A stretch of 64,000 nt of DNA, taken from NCBI RefSeq assembly GCF_026016325.1, contig NZ_CP087203.1:2852001-2916000 (forward strand), given 5' to 3'. The notes beneath the pieces were generated by a model. That model was not told the DNA's origin. It searched no databases and saw only the letters and a program-made list of their open reading frames with translations. Of this stretch, positions 8,320 through 17,243 are shown in pieces. Origin of the DNA: Pseudomonas sp. B21-056. Its GTDB lineage: Bacteria; Pseudomonadota; Gammaproteobacteria; Pseudomonadales; Pseudomonadaceae. A program made the position numbers and the translations under genes. The first letter of the stretch is position 1; each line of letters starts with the position of its first letter.

Positions 8320-9038
8320 CTCACCGCTTGTTGTTTATATGGCTGAGCTGCTTTGCCTCGTGTGCAACTGCGGCAGACGACTTCTCCGAATGGGGAAGTT
8401 TGCACATCAACCAGATCCAGTCCCCCGTCAGTATCGTTGTCTTGCTGACGGCGCTTTCTTTCCTGCCTTTCCTGGTCATTTCCCTGACGACATTCACGCG
8501 CAACATCGTGGTGTTGTCACTGACCCGGCAAGCACTGGGGTTGCAACAGACGCCGCCGAATATCGTGTTGATCGTGCTGTCGATGTTCCTGACGCTCTTT
8601 GCCATGGCTCCGACCCTGGAAAAAGCTTATGACGCTGGTATCAGGCCGTTCCTTGCAAACAAGGTGGGACTAGATGGCGCGGCGTTGCAAGGTTGGGTGC
8701 CGATCCGTGACTTCATGATCAGGCAGACCCATGAAGAGGATCTGCGTTTGGTCTATGAGTTGGCCAAGGATCCGCTGCCGCAGGAACCGGAAGGGCTGTC
8801 ACCGGTAAAGCTGATACCGGCCTTCATGTTGAGTGAGCTGAAACTAGCCTTTCAGATCGGTTTCATGATCTTCCTGCCGTTCCTGATCATCGACCTGGTC
8901 GTTGCGTCAATCTTGATGTCGTTGGGGATGATCATGGTGCCGCCCATCACCATTTCCCTGCCTTTGAAAATCATGCTGTTCCTGTTGATCGACGGTTGGG
9001 GACTGATCGCTCAGACGTTGATGCGCAATCTTGGGTAA
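8316..9038 (+). CDS. fliP: FliP-type export gate membrane protein
   Basis: FliP forms the core of the flagellar export channel. The 240-residue product begins with a signal-like segment ending CATAADD, then has the family blocks LLTALSFLPFLVISLTTFTR, ALGLQQTPPNIVLIVLSMFL and, near the end, IGFMIFLPFLIIDLVVASIL plus LGMIMVPPITISLPLK. These are hallmark FliP/SctR sequences and the length is normal. fliQ, fliR, flhB and flhA do not follow; if the system is complete they must lie to the left of the window. Confidence 0.94.
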   Translation: MTHRLLFIWLSCFASCATAADDFSEWGSLHINQIQSPVSIVVLLTALSFLPFLVISLTTFTRNIVVLSLTRQALGLQQTPPNIVLIVLSMFLTLFAMAPTLEKAYDAGIRPFLANKVGLDGAALQGWVPIRDFMIRQTHEEDLRLVYELAKDPLPQEPEGLSPVKLIPAFMLSELKLAFQIGFMIFLPFLIIDLVVASILMSLGMIMVPPITISLPLKIMLFLLIDGWGLIAQTLMRNLG

Positions 9039-9058
9039 GGCCGAAGGTGGAGCCTTCC

Positions 9059-9769
9059 ATGGCGACAGATGAAACCCCCAGGGACGGCAATGATGAGCAG
9101 GCCTTGTGGCGCACCTGGGTGGACAGTAAGACAGAGGCGGCCAGGAGTCGGCTGTTCTTCTTCTACGGCCAATGGCTTCGGATGATTGTCGGGCTTCTAT
9201 ATGCTCGTTATCCGCATCCGCTGGCGGAGTGGGGGGACTACGTGAATCTGGCTTCGATTGGCCTGTTGCAGGCAATCGACCGGTTCAACCCTGGACTGGG
9301 CACGCGTTTCCAGTCCTATGCCGAACCTTACGTAAAGGGCAACGTCCTCAAGGGGCTGTCTTGTTACGTCAGTGATCAACGTCGCTATTACCGGGAGCGG
9401 CTGGAAAGCATTTCCGGTTCACAGGAGGAGCGAGCGGAGTCCGATCTTGAACACGTGGCGAACGTCGCTATCGGCTTGGCCTTCGGCTTGTTTCTGGAGT
9501 CCGGTATCGTTGATCAGGAACCCAATGACAACAATCCGCTGAGTCTTTATGAAGTGGAGCGCGAAGGTGACACGTTGAACGAGTGCGTGAAGCTTCTTTC
9601 GGTGAACGAGCGACAGGTCATCGAGGGGCACTACCACCAGCATTTAAGCTTTACTGAGGTCAGTGAGCTGATGGGTATCTCAAAGTCGCGGGTTTCGCAG
9701 TTGCATGCTCAGGCATTGAGAAATATTCGGGCGAGCCATGAGAGGTTGATGGCGGGGGAGCGTTGGTAG
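9059..9769 (+). CDS. FliA-like (sigma-28 family) sigma factor
   Basis: The 236-residue product has sigma-70 family region 2 (about residues 40-105, with WGDYVNLASIGLLQAIDRFN) and region 4 (about 180-230, with LSFTEVSELMGISKSRVSQL). The size and layout match FliA-type sigma factors, which direct late flagellar transcription. The middle is unusual, with an acidic, hydrophobic stretch around EHVANVAIGLAFGLFLESG. The ATG at 9059 follows AAGGTGGA. As the last gene of the cluster it may be a dedicated sigma factor for genes of this apparatus rather than the housekeeping FliA. Confidence 0.75.
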   Translation: MATDETPRDGNDEQALWRTWVDSKTEAARSRLFFFYGQWLRMIVGLLYARYPHPLAEWGDYVNLASIGLLQAIDRFNPGLGTRFQSYAEPYVKGNVLKGLSCYVSDQRRYYRERLESISGSQEERAESDLEHVANVAIGLAFGLFLESGIVDQEPNDNNPLSLYEVEREGDTLNECVKLLSVNERQVIEGHYHQHLSFTEVSELMGISKSRVSQLHAQALRNIRASHERLMAGERW

Positions 9770-9862
9770 CACGATGAACTCGGATACACCAAAAATTGAT
9801 GTGATACAGGGCAAGCCTGTCTGCGTTTTCTTGACGTCAATGAATAATTCTGCTCTGCGGTA

Positions 9863-9889
9863 TCAAGCCCCCGACTAATGAGTCGATAG
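9863..9889 (+). promoter_or_regulatory. Putative sigma-28 promoter ahead of the chemoreceptor gene
   Basis: TCAAG at 9863-9867 and GTCGATAG at 9882-9889 are 14 bases apart. They match the FliA promoter pattern (TAAAG/TCAAG, then GCCGATAA at the same spacing) with two mismatches in the -10 element. The site is 46 bases upstream of the chemoreceptor ATG. Apart from this the gap from 9770 to 9935 shows nothing else. Confidence 0.5.
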
Positions 9890-9935
9890 CCCTATGAGGT
9901 CCGACTGATTGTGCAGTTTCGTCGAGGGGTACGTC

Positions 9936-11291
9936 ATGTTTAATACAACGCTAAAAAATGAACTGATGGCCAGGACAGCCGAATTGGCCACCTATAAGGG
10001 ATTGGTCGGCGCCTTGGAACGGTCGATGGCCGTTGTCGAGTTCAGCCCCGAGGGCAAGCTGCTTCGGGCGAATGAGCATTTTCTCAGCACGATGGGTTAC
10101 CGCGCAGATCAGTTGGCCGGGCTGTCCCATCGTGATTTCTGTACCCCCGCACTCTCAGGCAGCGCCGAGTACCGTGAGTTCTGGAACCAGTTGCGTGCCG
10201 GTCGATTTGTTTCCGGCACCTTTCAGCGCGTCAGCGGACAAGGCCAGCATATCTGGCTCGAAGCCAGCTATAGCCCGGTGATGGACGAAAATGGCCGCGT
10301 GGTGAAGGTGGTCAAGTACGCACTGGACGTCACTGCCAAAGTCGCGAGCGAGGCCGAAACCCGAGGCCGGCTGGTGGCGCTCGACCGGGCCATGGCGGTG
10401 ATCGAGTTCGACCTGGGCGGCAATATCCTGACCGCAAACGATAATTTCCTGAACGTCATGAATTACTCGCTGGCGGAGCTCAAGGGCAAGCATCACCGGA
10501 TGTTTTGTGAGCCGGAACTGGTCAGTCGTTCCGAGTACAGCGATTTCTGGCGTCGTCTCAACGCCGGTGAGTTTTTCAGCGGCCAGTTCAAACGTGTCGG
10601 CAAGCACGGCAAGGTGGTCTGGCTGGAGGCGAGCTACAACCCGGTCTACGACGCTGAAGGCAAGTTGAGCAAGATCGTCAAGTTCGCTACCGACATCACC
10701 GAACGGGTGGAGAAGTTCGAGGAAGATTCACGGGGGGCGTCTCGCGCCTACCACATCTCCGCCGAGACCGAGAGAGTCGCCGAGCAGGGCGCCCAGGTGA
10801 TCCACCAGACGGCCAAGGAAATGCGCCAGATCGCCGACAACATCGGCGCCTCCGCGCGTCTGGTCGGGCAACTGGGGGCGCGCTCGGAAGAAATCACGGC
10901 AATCGTCAATACCATTCGCGGCATTGCCGAGCAGACCAACCTGCTGGCCCTGAACGCCGCCATCGAGGCGGCGCGGGCCGGTGATCAGGGCAGGGGATTC
11001 GCGGTGGTGGCCGACGAAGTCCGGCAACTGGCCGGGCGTACCAGCCGTTCGACCTCGGAGATCGCGGAGATGATCGGCATGATCCTGTCCGAAACCCGTG
11101 AAGCGGTCGCCAGCATGAACGTCACCCATGAGGGTGCGTTGCGCGGGGTGACCCTGGCGGACCAGGCCGGATCGGTGATCGTGCAGATCAGGACCGGCAC
11201 CACGGATGCACTCGAGGCGGTGAGCATGTTTGCCTCCAAGCTCGATGAGTCCGAGGTCATTCCCAAGACGGCTGTCGGTTGGGTGGGTTGA
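9936..11291 (+). CDS. BdlA-like soluble chemoreceptor (PAS-PAS-MCP signalling domain)
   Basis: The 451-residue protein has two PAS domains (about 20-140 and 142-262), each ending in the WLEASYxPV(M/Y)D pattern, and then a methyl-accepting chemotaxis signalling domain. The conserved hairpin tip is [20 protein letters not shown]. There is no membrane segment, so it is cytoplasmic. This layout and size match BdlA of P. aeruginosa (two PAS plus MCP domain), which controls biofilm dispersal. The start at 9936 follows GAGGGG; a GTG at 9909 is in frame but lacks a ribosome site. A sigma-28-like promoter lies upstream. Confidence 0.85.
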   Translation: MFNTTLKNELMARTAELATYKGLVGALERSMAVVEFSPEGKLLRANEHFLSTMGYRADQLAGLSHRDFCTPALSGSAEYREFWNQLRAGRFVSGTFQRVSGQGQHIWLEASYSPVMDENGRVVKVVKYALDVTAKVASEAETRGRLVALDRAMAVIEFDLGGNILTANDNFLNVMNYSLAELKGKHHRMFCEPELVSRSEYSDFWRRLNAGEFFSGQFKRVGKHGKVVWLEASYNPVYDAEGKLSKIVKFATDITERVEKFEEDSRGASRAYHISAETERVAEQGAQVIHQTAKEMRQIADNIGASARLVGQLGARSEEITAIVNTIRGIAEQTNLLALNAAIEAARAGDQGRGFAVVADEVRQLAGRTSRSTSEIAEMIGMILSETREAVASMNVTHEGALRGVTLADQAGSVIVQIRTGTTDALEAVSMFASKLDESEVIPKTAVGWVG

Positions 11292-11325
11292 GGCGGGCTG
11301 ATTCTTCTCCAGTCAGCCGCGGTGC

Positions 11326-12813
11326 TCAGTAGCGAATCATCACCGACTTCAGTTCAGTGTAGTCATCGATAAATGCGCTACCGAACTCCCGGCCGATCCC
11401 CGAGGCCTTGCTGCCGCCGAAAGGCACGGCCGGGTCGAGCAGGGTGTGCATGTTCACCCAGACGGTGCCGGCTTCGATGGCCGGTATCATGCGCAGGGCC
11501 TTGCCCAGGTCCTGGGTCCAGAGGCTGGCGCTCAGGCCGTAGGGGCTGTCGTTCATCAGCTCCAGCAGTTCCTCTTCGCTGTCGTAGGGGAAGAACGTCG
11601 CGATGGGGCCGAAGGTTTCTTCATGGAGCAGCGTGTCGTCACGACGGTTGGCGAGGATGATGGTCGGTTCGACGTAGCAGCCCGGCCCCTCGATCAGTTT
11701 GCCGCCGTGAATGATGGTGTTGTTCTGCGCCCGGGCCTTGGCGAAGAACTCGCCGAGTTTCTGTTGGTGCGGGCGGTTGGTGACCGGGCCGAATTCGGTG
11801 CGTTCGTCCAGGGGCGAGCCGATGTTCAGCTGGCTCAGGCGCTGGGACAGTTTGTCCATGATCGGCTCGATCTGTGAGCGGTGAACGAAGAACCGTTCTG
11901 CCGCGGCGCAGATTTGCCCCGAGTGCAGGAAACCCGCCTCGATAATCCCGTTGACCGCCACCTCCGGATCCACGTCCCGCAGGAACCCCGCCGCATTCTT
12001 GCCACCCAGCTCCAGGGTGGCACGCGTCAGCCCGGCGCCCATGGCCGTCTGGCCCACCGCGATGCCGGTCGGCACGGAGCCGGTGAACGAAACCTTGTCG
12101 GTGCCGGAGTGTTCGATCAAGCCTTTACCCACCAGGCCCCCACCGGTAACCACATTCAGGGCACCCGCCGGCAGACCGGCCTGCATGGCCAGCTCGGCGA
12201 TGCGCAGGATGGTCAGCGGGGTGAATTCACTGGGTTTGATGATGATGCTGCAGCCGGTCACCAGCGCCGAGGCGAGTTTCCAGATGGCGATCATGGTGGA
12301 GAAGTTCCACGGCACGATTCCCACCACCACGCCGACCGGTTCGCGCAGGGTGAACGCGGTATAGCGTTCGCCGGCGAAGGAGGGCAGCGACGGGGTGAGG
12401 GTCTGGCCGCTGATCTTGGTGGCCCAGCCGGCGTAGTAGCGCAGGAAGTGCGCGGCCTGGTCGACTTCGAACGCCCGGGAGATGTGGATGATCTTGCCCG
12501 ACTGACAGGTTTCAATCTGCGCCAGTTCTTCGCGGTTCTGCTCCAGCAGGTCGGCCAGTTTCAGCAGCACATGGCCGCGGACCGCGGGTGCCGTCTGGGA
12601 CCATTGCTTGAACCCGCGCCGGGACGATTCCACCGCCGCGTCGATATCGGCGGCAACGGCGTCGCTGACCTGGGCGATGACCTGGCCGGTGGCGGGGTTG
12701 ATGACGTCCAGGCTCTGATTGCCTTGGCTTTCGACGTAGCGGCCATCGATGAACAGCGCGTGACGCCGGCCGAGAAAGGCTTCGACCTGAGGCAGCAGGG
12801 CAATATCGCTCAT
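11326..12813 (-). CDS. Phenylacetaldehyde-type NAD-dependent aldehyde dehydrogenase
   Basis: The 495-residue product is an aldehyde dehydrogenase with the nucleotide-site PWNFS (near 175), the general-base motif LELGGKN (near 270) and the catalytic cysteine in GQICAAAER (near 305). Overall it resembles FeaB/PadA/StyD enzymes that oxidise phenylacetaldehyde or 4-hydroxyphenylacetaldehyde to the acid. A FeaR-like regulator, a permease and the 4-HPA pathway nearby support that substrate. The start at 12813 gives the usual family length; a longer in-frame extension to 13125 is not family-like. It is convergent with the BdlA-like gene and divergent from the short chemoreceptor. Confidence 0.85.
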   Translation of the reverse strand: MSDIALLPQVEAFLGRRHALFIDGRYVESQGNQSLDVINPATGQVIAQVSDAVAADIDAAVESSRRGFKQWSQTAPAVRGHVLLKLADLLEQNREELAQIETCQSGKIIHISRAFEVDQAAHFLRYYAGWATKISGQTLTPSLPSFAGERYTAFTLREPVGVVVGIVPWNFSTMIAIWKLASALVTGCSIIIKPSEFTPLTILRIAELAMQAGLPAGALNVVTGGGLVGKGLIEHSGTDKVSFTGSVPTGIAVGQTAMGAGLTRATLELGGKNAAGFLRDVDPEVAVNGIIEAGFLHSGQICAAAERFFVHRSQIEPIMDKLSQRLSQLNIGSPLDERTEFGPVTNRPHQQKLGEFFAKARAQNNTIIHGGKLIEGPGCYVEPTIILANRRDDTLLHEETFGPIATFFPYDSEEELLELMNDSPYGLSASLWTQDLGKALRMIPAIEAGTVWVNMHTLLDPAVPFGGSKASGIGREFGSAFIDDYTELKSVMIRY

Positions 12814-12878
12814 GAGTGTTTCCTGATCGCGAACAAGGGAAAGCCCGAGGTTAATCGCTGGACGGCGGCCCGGCTTGA

Positions 12879-12963
12879 CTGTGCCTGCCGCGTCGCATGT
12901 CTGTGCCTGCCAGGGGGCGGATCTGGCAGCCAGGAGCAAAACCCATTGCAGCCAGGAACAAGC
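12879..12963. promoter_or_regulatory. Two pairs of direct repeats with 22-nt pitch (candidate FeaR-like operators)
   Basis: CTGTGCCTGCC occurs at 12879-12889 and again at 12901-12911, exactly 22 bases apart; read on the minus strand each is GGCAGGCACAG. On the plus strand GCAGCCAGGAGCA at 12926-12938 and GCAGCCAGGAACA at 12948-12960 are also 22 bases apart. Two-helical-turn direct repeats are typical of AraC/XylS-family binding. They lie in the divergent gap between the aldehyde dehydrogenase and the short chemoreceptor, and the second pair matches a block at 15567-15606. Confidence 0.55.
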
Positions 12964-13022
12964 CAGCGCGGCCTGTTTGCGGTCAGATCGGTGTTTCGAC
13001 TTGATGGGCAAAGGGGCGGGCG

Positions 13023-13991
13023 ATGTTTCTCCAGACCAACAAACAGAAGCTGGCGTTGAGCGCCCAGGTGCAGCGGGCACTGGCTGGCGAAACCGGTGAC
13101 ACACCGCTGCTCGACGGGTATCCACAACTGCGAAGCTGCCTGGTCGGGCATGTCCGGGAGATGGCGAACACTACCGAACGCTATCGTCAGGTCGAAGCAC
13201 AGCTGGACGAGCAAACGGCGCGCGGGCAGCAAGGCGAACGCGAACTGGAGAGGGTGCGCCAGCAACTGACCCAGGCCGAGGTGCGCGAACGCGAACTGGA
13301 AATGCGGCTGGATGAGTACCGTCAGCAGTTGCAGCAGCAACGCCAGGAAGCGCAGATCTGGGAGTTGCTGCAATCGACCCTGACCGAAGGCTGCTGGGAT
13401 ATCACGGTGGTCAACGGCGATCTCCAGCACCCGGCCAGCGGCATGCGTTTCTCCAGCCAGTTCCGCTCGCTGCTGGGCTATGGGTTGGACGAGCTGCCCG
13501 ACGGTTGGGATGCCCAGGTCGGTATCACCCACCCGGATGACCTGCCGCAGATCATGGCGATTTTCGACCGGGAGATCCTCGGCGCCCAGGGCAGCGGCGA
13601 ATACGTCTTCGAATACCGCATGCGCCACAAGAGCCGGGATTACATCTGGTGCCGTGAGCGCGGGCGTGCAGTACGGGACGCCCACGGGCGACTGGTGCGG
13701 ATCATTGGCGCGGTGCGTGACATCAGCGATGAGCGCTCGGCCCAATCCACCCACCAACGCATGCTGGAGCAGAATCAGGTGACCTACGCCCAGATCGCCA
13801 CGGTGGTGGGGGTGATCAAGGGGATTGCCGACCAGACCAATCTGCTGGCCTTGAACGCCGCGATTGAAGCGGCCAGGGCTGGTGAGGTCGGACGCGGCTT
13901 CTCCGTGGTGGCCGACGAGGTACGCAAGCTGGCGGAGAGCACCCGCCAGGCGACGCACCAGATCCAGACCATGCTGCATCAACATAAATAA
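13023..13991 (+). CDS. Short soluble PAS chemoreceptor with a truncated MCP domain
   Basis: The 322-residue protein has a charged coiled coil (about 55-120), one PAS domain with PAC motif (about 125-245, [19 protein letters not shown]) and only the central part of a chemoreceptor signalling domain ([20 protein letters not shown], then [14 protein letters not shown]). The adaptation helices and the long hairpin legs are missing. No membrane helix is present. The start at 13023 follows AAGGGG. It lies within the aromatic catabolic region, so it may tune taxis or behaviour to those substrates, but no ligand can be read from the sequence. Confidence 0.75.
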   Translation: MFLQTNKQKLALSAQVQRALAGETGDTPLLDGYPQLRSCLVGHVREMANTTERYRQVEAQLDEQTARGQQGERELERVRQQLTQAEVRERELEMRLDEYRQQLQQQRQEAQIWELLQSTLTEGCWDITVVNGDLQHPASGMRFSSQFRSLLGYGLDELPDGWDAQVGITHPDDLPQIMAIFDREILGAQGSGEYVFEYRMRHKSRDYIWCRERGRAVRDAHGRLVRIIGAVRDISDERSAQSTHQRMLEQNQVTYAQIATVVGVIKGIADQTNLLALNAAIEAARAGEVGRGFSVVADEVRKLAESTRQATHQIQTMLHQHK

Positions 13992-14018
13992 CATCGCGTA
14001 AGTGCTGACGAACGATGT

Positions 14019-14114
14019 GTAGGAGCTGTCGAGCGAAGCGAGGCTGCGATCTTTCCCCAGACACTTGAATCTCCAGCGAAAGATCAAAAATTCACAGCCC
14101 TCGGCAGCCCCTAC
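14019..14114. repeat. GTAGGAGCTG-type palindromic repeat
   Basis: GTAGGAGCTG at 14019 is followed by CGAGGCTGCGATCTTT. A partly degenerate inverted arm ends in CAGCCCCTAC at 14114, with GAAAGATC inside. The same family occurs at 35860-35961. It lies between convergent genes. Confidence 0.6.
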
Positions 14115-14124
14115 AAAAACCGCA

Positions 14125-15453
14125 TCAGAACGGTACCGCCACCACCAACTGGCTGTAGACGTTGGTGCCGTTGCCGCCCACCTGGTTGCCGCCGTTGCTC
14201 TCGTCCTTATCCGGCTTGTACAGGCCCACCAGCGGCGTGACGATCAAGTGCTCGTTCAGCGCCCATTCCACATACAGGTCCAACTCACGCCCGTCGAGGT
14301 CCAGAGCCTGGCGGGTGTGCAGGGTCTTGTAGTCGAACAGCAGTGCGCCGAGGGTCACGGTTTCCACCGGCTTGAGCTTGAGGCCAATATGCTGGATGGC
14401 GGTGTTGCTGTTGAACGGACCGGAATAGTTGCCGGTCACTTCACCCTGGAACCAGGTGCCGTAGCCACGGCTGAGGCCGTTGAACATCGAGTCCCAGTTC
14501 TGCGAGTAGCGGCTGTAGCGATAGGTCAGGTCCGGCGTCCAGGGCAGGTCGGCGAAGGTGTAGCCGGCTTCGGTGTACCAGGCTTTCTCCGGCCCCGCGT
14601 CCTTGTCCTGCCAGGCGTATTCGAAGGCGAAGTGGGCGTTTTCGATGCCGGCGTTGCCGCTGCCGCGCAGGCTGTAGATGTTCATGCCTTCGCGCTGCTT
14701 CTGGAAGTCGCTGGCGTAGTGATCGTCGACGTCGATGCCATGGATGTAGGTCAGGCCCAGGGTGCCGGGCGCGCCGGTGTATTCCAGTGTACCGGCGGCC
14801 ATTTCGGTGTTGGCTTGGGCACGGTTGTCGGACTTGATCCACATCAGGCTGCCGTGCACGCCTTCCTTGCCGCCCAGGCGCAGCACGGCGGTCTTGTCGA
14901 AGGCATGGCGGGCCGCCAGGTAATAGGCGCCGCCGCGATTGAACTCGCCATCCGCCGGGCCTTTGCCCAGGTTCAAGCCGTCGTCGTTGATGATGAAACC
15001 ATCGCCGAGGGTGATCACCTGGCGACCATAGGAGAGGTCGACGCCATCCTTGCCCAGGAGTGGAAACAGATCCCCCGAGCGCCAGCCGGCGAAGGCTTCA
15101 TCGAATTTTGTGCTGCGTTCGGAGCCGTCGCTCAGGCCCGCCGGATCACCGTCGCCCCAGGTGCCGGAGCTGACCAGGTTGGCTGTGCCGTAGACGCTGC
15201 CGCTGCCTGCAAGTGTCTGCTCGATACTCAGGCCATACTTGATGAAGCCTTCCCGCCAGCTCGAACCACCGGCGGTGCCGTCGTAGTTCTTGCGGCTGTT
15301 GAACAGCCCGTAGACCGCCAGGAAGTTGCCGGTGACCGTGGTGTCTTCGTCGGCGTAAAGCGCATAGGCCTGTGCCGACGAATCGGCGACCAGCAAGGCG
15401 ATGCCCAGGCCGATGGCACTGCGCAGCGAAGGTGAATGGCGTGTGTGTTCCAT
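14125..15453 (-). CDS. Outer-membrane porin, alginate-export-like family
   Basis: The 442-residue product has an N-terminal signal peptide (LGIALLVADSSAQA, cleaved near residue 30), then alternating aromatic beta-strand segments and a terminal phenylalanine (VYSQLVVAVPF). These are the marks of an outer-membrane beta-barrel. The sequence looks like the alginate-export porin family, members of which often serve other small substrates. It is divergent from the APC permease and near the aldehyde dehydrogenase, so I infer uptake of the aromatic amine. I chose the start at 15453 because it begins the signal peptide. Confidence 0.7.
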   Translation of the reverse strand: MEHTRHSPSLRSAIGLGIALLVADSSAQAYALYADEDTTVTGNFLAVYGLFNSRKNYDGTAGGSSWREGFIKYGLSIEQTLAGSGSVYGTANLVSSGTWGDGDPAGLSDGSERSTKFDEAFAGWRSGDLFPLLGKDGVDLSYGRQVITLGDGFIINDDGLNLGKGPADGEFNRGGAYYLAARHAFDKTAVLRLGGKEGVHGSLMWIKSDNRAQANTEMAAGTLEYTGAPGTLGLTYIHGIDVDDHYASDFQKQREGMNIYSLRGSGNAGIENAHFAFEYAWQDKDAGPEKAWYTEAGYTFADLPWTPDLTYRYSRYSQNWDSMFNGLSRGYGTWFQGEVTGNYSGPFNSNTAIQHIGLKLKPVETVTLGALLFDYKTLHTRQALDLDGRELDLYVEWALNEHLIVTPLVGLYKPDKDESNGGNQVGGNGTNVYSQLVVAVPF

Positions 15454-15522
15454 GGTGTTTTCCCCAGTGTGGTTGGACGGTAGAGCACGCATTAAGGGGA
15501 GCAAGGGCCGGGGAAGTCTTTC

Positions 15523-15606
15523 ACCTGGCTGCCATGCAATTGACCCAGCCCGCCAGGTGGCGGACGCTGGCAGGCAGCAACAAAACCGGCGGCAGACATG
15601 GGCAAG
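15523..15606. promoter_or_regulatory. Candidate FeaR-like operator between porin and permease
   Basis: GGCAGGCAGCA at 15569-15579 and GGCAGACATGG at 15591-15601 are 22 bases apart. The whole block 15567-15606 lines up without gaps with 12924-12963, sharing CTGGCAG, CAAAACC, GCAG and the final CAAG or similar. A weaker minus-strand pair lies at 15523-15533 and 15544-15554. The gap 15454-15743 holds nothing else that I can identify. Confidence 0.55.
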
Positions 15607-15743
15607 ACGCCCGGGACGGGGCGGCGCAAAGTGAGGCTGCACGCAACGCCGTTTCGATCAGGGACTGGCTGGGGAGCTCGAATGCCGGCTCCTGGACGGC
15701 TGTGGCATCCATACTAAAAATCCGCTTTTCGAGGATCTGCACC

Positions 15744-17243
15744 ATGTCGATCAATGACCGGCTCACCGCCCACCTGAACCGGGGCACGGTGGGCTTTCCC
15801 ACCGCCCTGGCCAGCACCATCGGCCTGATCATGGCCAGCCCGGTGATTCTCACCGCGACCATGGGCTTCGGTATCGGCGGCAGCGCGTTTGCCGTGGCCA
15901 TGCTGATCGCCGTGGTGATGATGCTGGCCCAGGCGACCACGTTCGCCGAGGCCGCGTCGATCCTGCCCACCACTGGCTCGGTCTATGACTACATCAACTG
16001 TGGCATGGGGCGTTTCTTTGCGATCACCGGCACGCTGTCGGCCTACCTGATCGTGCATGTGTTCGCCGGGACCGCCGAGACCATTCTTTCCGGGGTCATG
16101 GCGCTGGTGAACTTCGAACACCTGAACACCCTGGCCGAGTCTGCCGGGGGCTCCTGGCTGCTTGGGGTCGGCTTCGTCATCGTCTTCGGGGTGCTCAATG
16201 CCTTCGGCGTCAGTGCGTTCGGCAGGGCCGAGATCATCCTGACCTTCGGCATGTGGACCACCTTGATGGTGTTCGGCGTGCTGGGCCTGATCGCTGCGCC
16301 GGCGGTGCAACTGGAGGGCTGGTTCGGCGTCTCGCTGGTGGGCACCGACCTGATCACCATTCTGTCGCTGGTGGGCATGGCGATGTTCATGTTTGTCGGC
16401 TGTGAGTTCGTGACGCCGTTGGCGCCGGACCTGCGCAATTCGGCCAAGGTCATGCCCAAGGCGATGACCCTGGGATTGCTGAGTGTCGCCTCGTGCATGT
16501 TCATCTACGGCGCGGCGATGAAACGCCAAGTGGAAAACGTGCTGCTGGATGCTGCCAGCGGCGTGCACCTGCTGGATACACCCATGGCGATTCCGCGCTT
16601 CGCCGAGCAGGTCATGGGCGACATCGGCCCGCTGTGGCTGGGGATCGGCTTTCTGTTTGCCGGTGCGGCGACCATCAACACCCTGATGGCCGGCGTACCG
16701 CGGATTCTCTATGGGATGGCGGTGGACGGTGCCCTGCCGAAGGTCTTCACCTACCTGCATCCACGTTTCAAGACGCCGCTGCTGTGCATCCTGGTGGCGG
16801 CGCTGATTCCGTGCCTGCACGCGCTGTGGCTCGGCGGCAACACCGACAACATCATGCACCTGGTGCTGGCGGCAGTGTGTGCCTGGAGTTTCGCCTACCT
16901 GCTGGTGACCGTGTCGGTGGTCAGCCTGCGGATCCGTCGTCCCGACCTGCCACGGGCCTATCGCTCGCCGTGGTTCCCGCTACCGCAGATCCTGTCCAGC
17001 GTCGGCATCGTGTTGGGCATGTGGTTCATCACGCCACCGGGCATGAACCCGGCGGACATCTACATCCCGTTCGCGGTGATGCTCGGTGGCACCGCCGCCT
17101 ATGCGTTGTTCTGGACCCTGGTGGTGCAGAAGGTCAATCCATTCACGCCGGCGTCGGTGGAAGACGTGCTGGCCAAGGAGTTCTCCCATGAGCCAGGGCA
17201 ACCTGTCGATGCGTTTGACGAGCGTGCTGCAAAAACTGTCTGA
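15744..17243 (+). CDS. APC-family amino acid/amine permease
   Basis: The 499-residue product has about twelve hydrophobic membrane segments and the amino acid-polyamine-organocation layout. The first helix holds ALASTIGLIMASPVILTAT, followed by an EAASILPTTGSVYDY loop. It would import an amine or amino acid across the inner membrane. The neighbours (dehydrogenase, porin, FeaR-like regulator) suggest phenylethylamine, tyramine or a related amine, by inference only. I chose the ATG at 15744, since upstream in-frame codons do not look coding. The C-terminal coding end overlaps the next gene by 56 bases. Confidence 0.8.
   Translation: MSINDRLTAHLNRGTVGFPTALASTIGLIMASPVILTATMGFGIGGSAFAVAMLIAVVMMLAQATTFAEAASILPTTGSVYDYINCGMGRFFAITGTLSAYLIVHVFAGTAETILSGVMALVNFEHLNTLAESAGGSWLLGVGFVIVFGVLNAFGVSAFGRAEIILTFGMWTTLMVFGVLGLIAAPAVQLEGWFGVSLVGTDLITILSLVGMAMFMFVGCEFVTPLAPDLRNSAKVMPKAMTLGLLSVASCMFIYGAAMKRQVENVLLDAASGVHLLDTPMAIPRFAEQVMGDIGPLWLGIGFLFAGAATINTLMAGVPRILYGMAVDGALPKVFTYLHPRFKTPLLCILVAALIPCLHALWLGGNTDNIMHLVLAAVCAWSFAYLLVTVSVVSLRIRRPDLPRAYRSPWFPLPQILSSVGIVLGMWFITPPGMNPADIYIPFAVMLGGTAAYALFWTLVVQKVNPFTPASVEDVLAKEFSHEPGQPVDAFDERAAKTV

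Noticed and set aside
14065..15435. Plus-strand frame of 456 codons across the porin gene
   Set aside because: Antisense to a signal-peptide-bearing outer-membrane protein; Val/Gly/Gln-rich translation without a fold.
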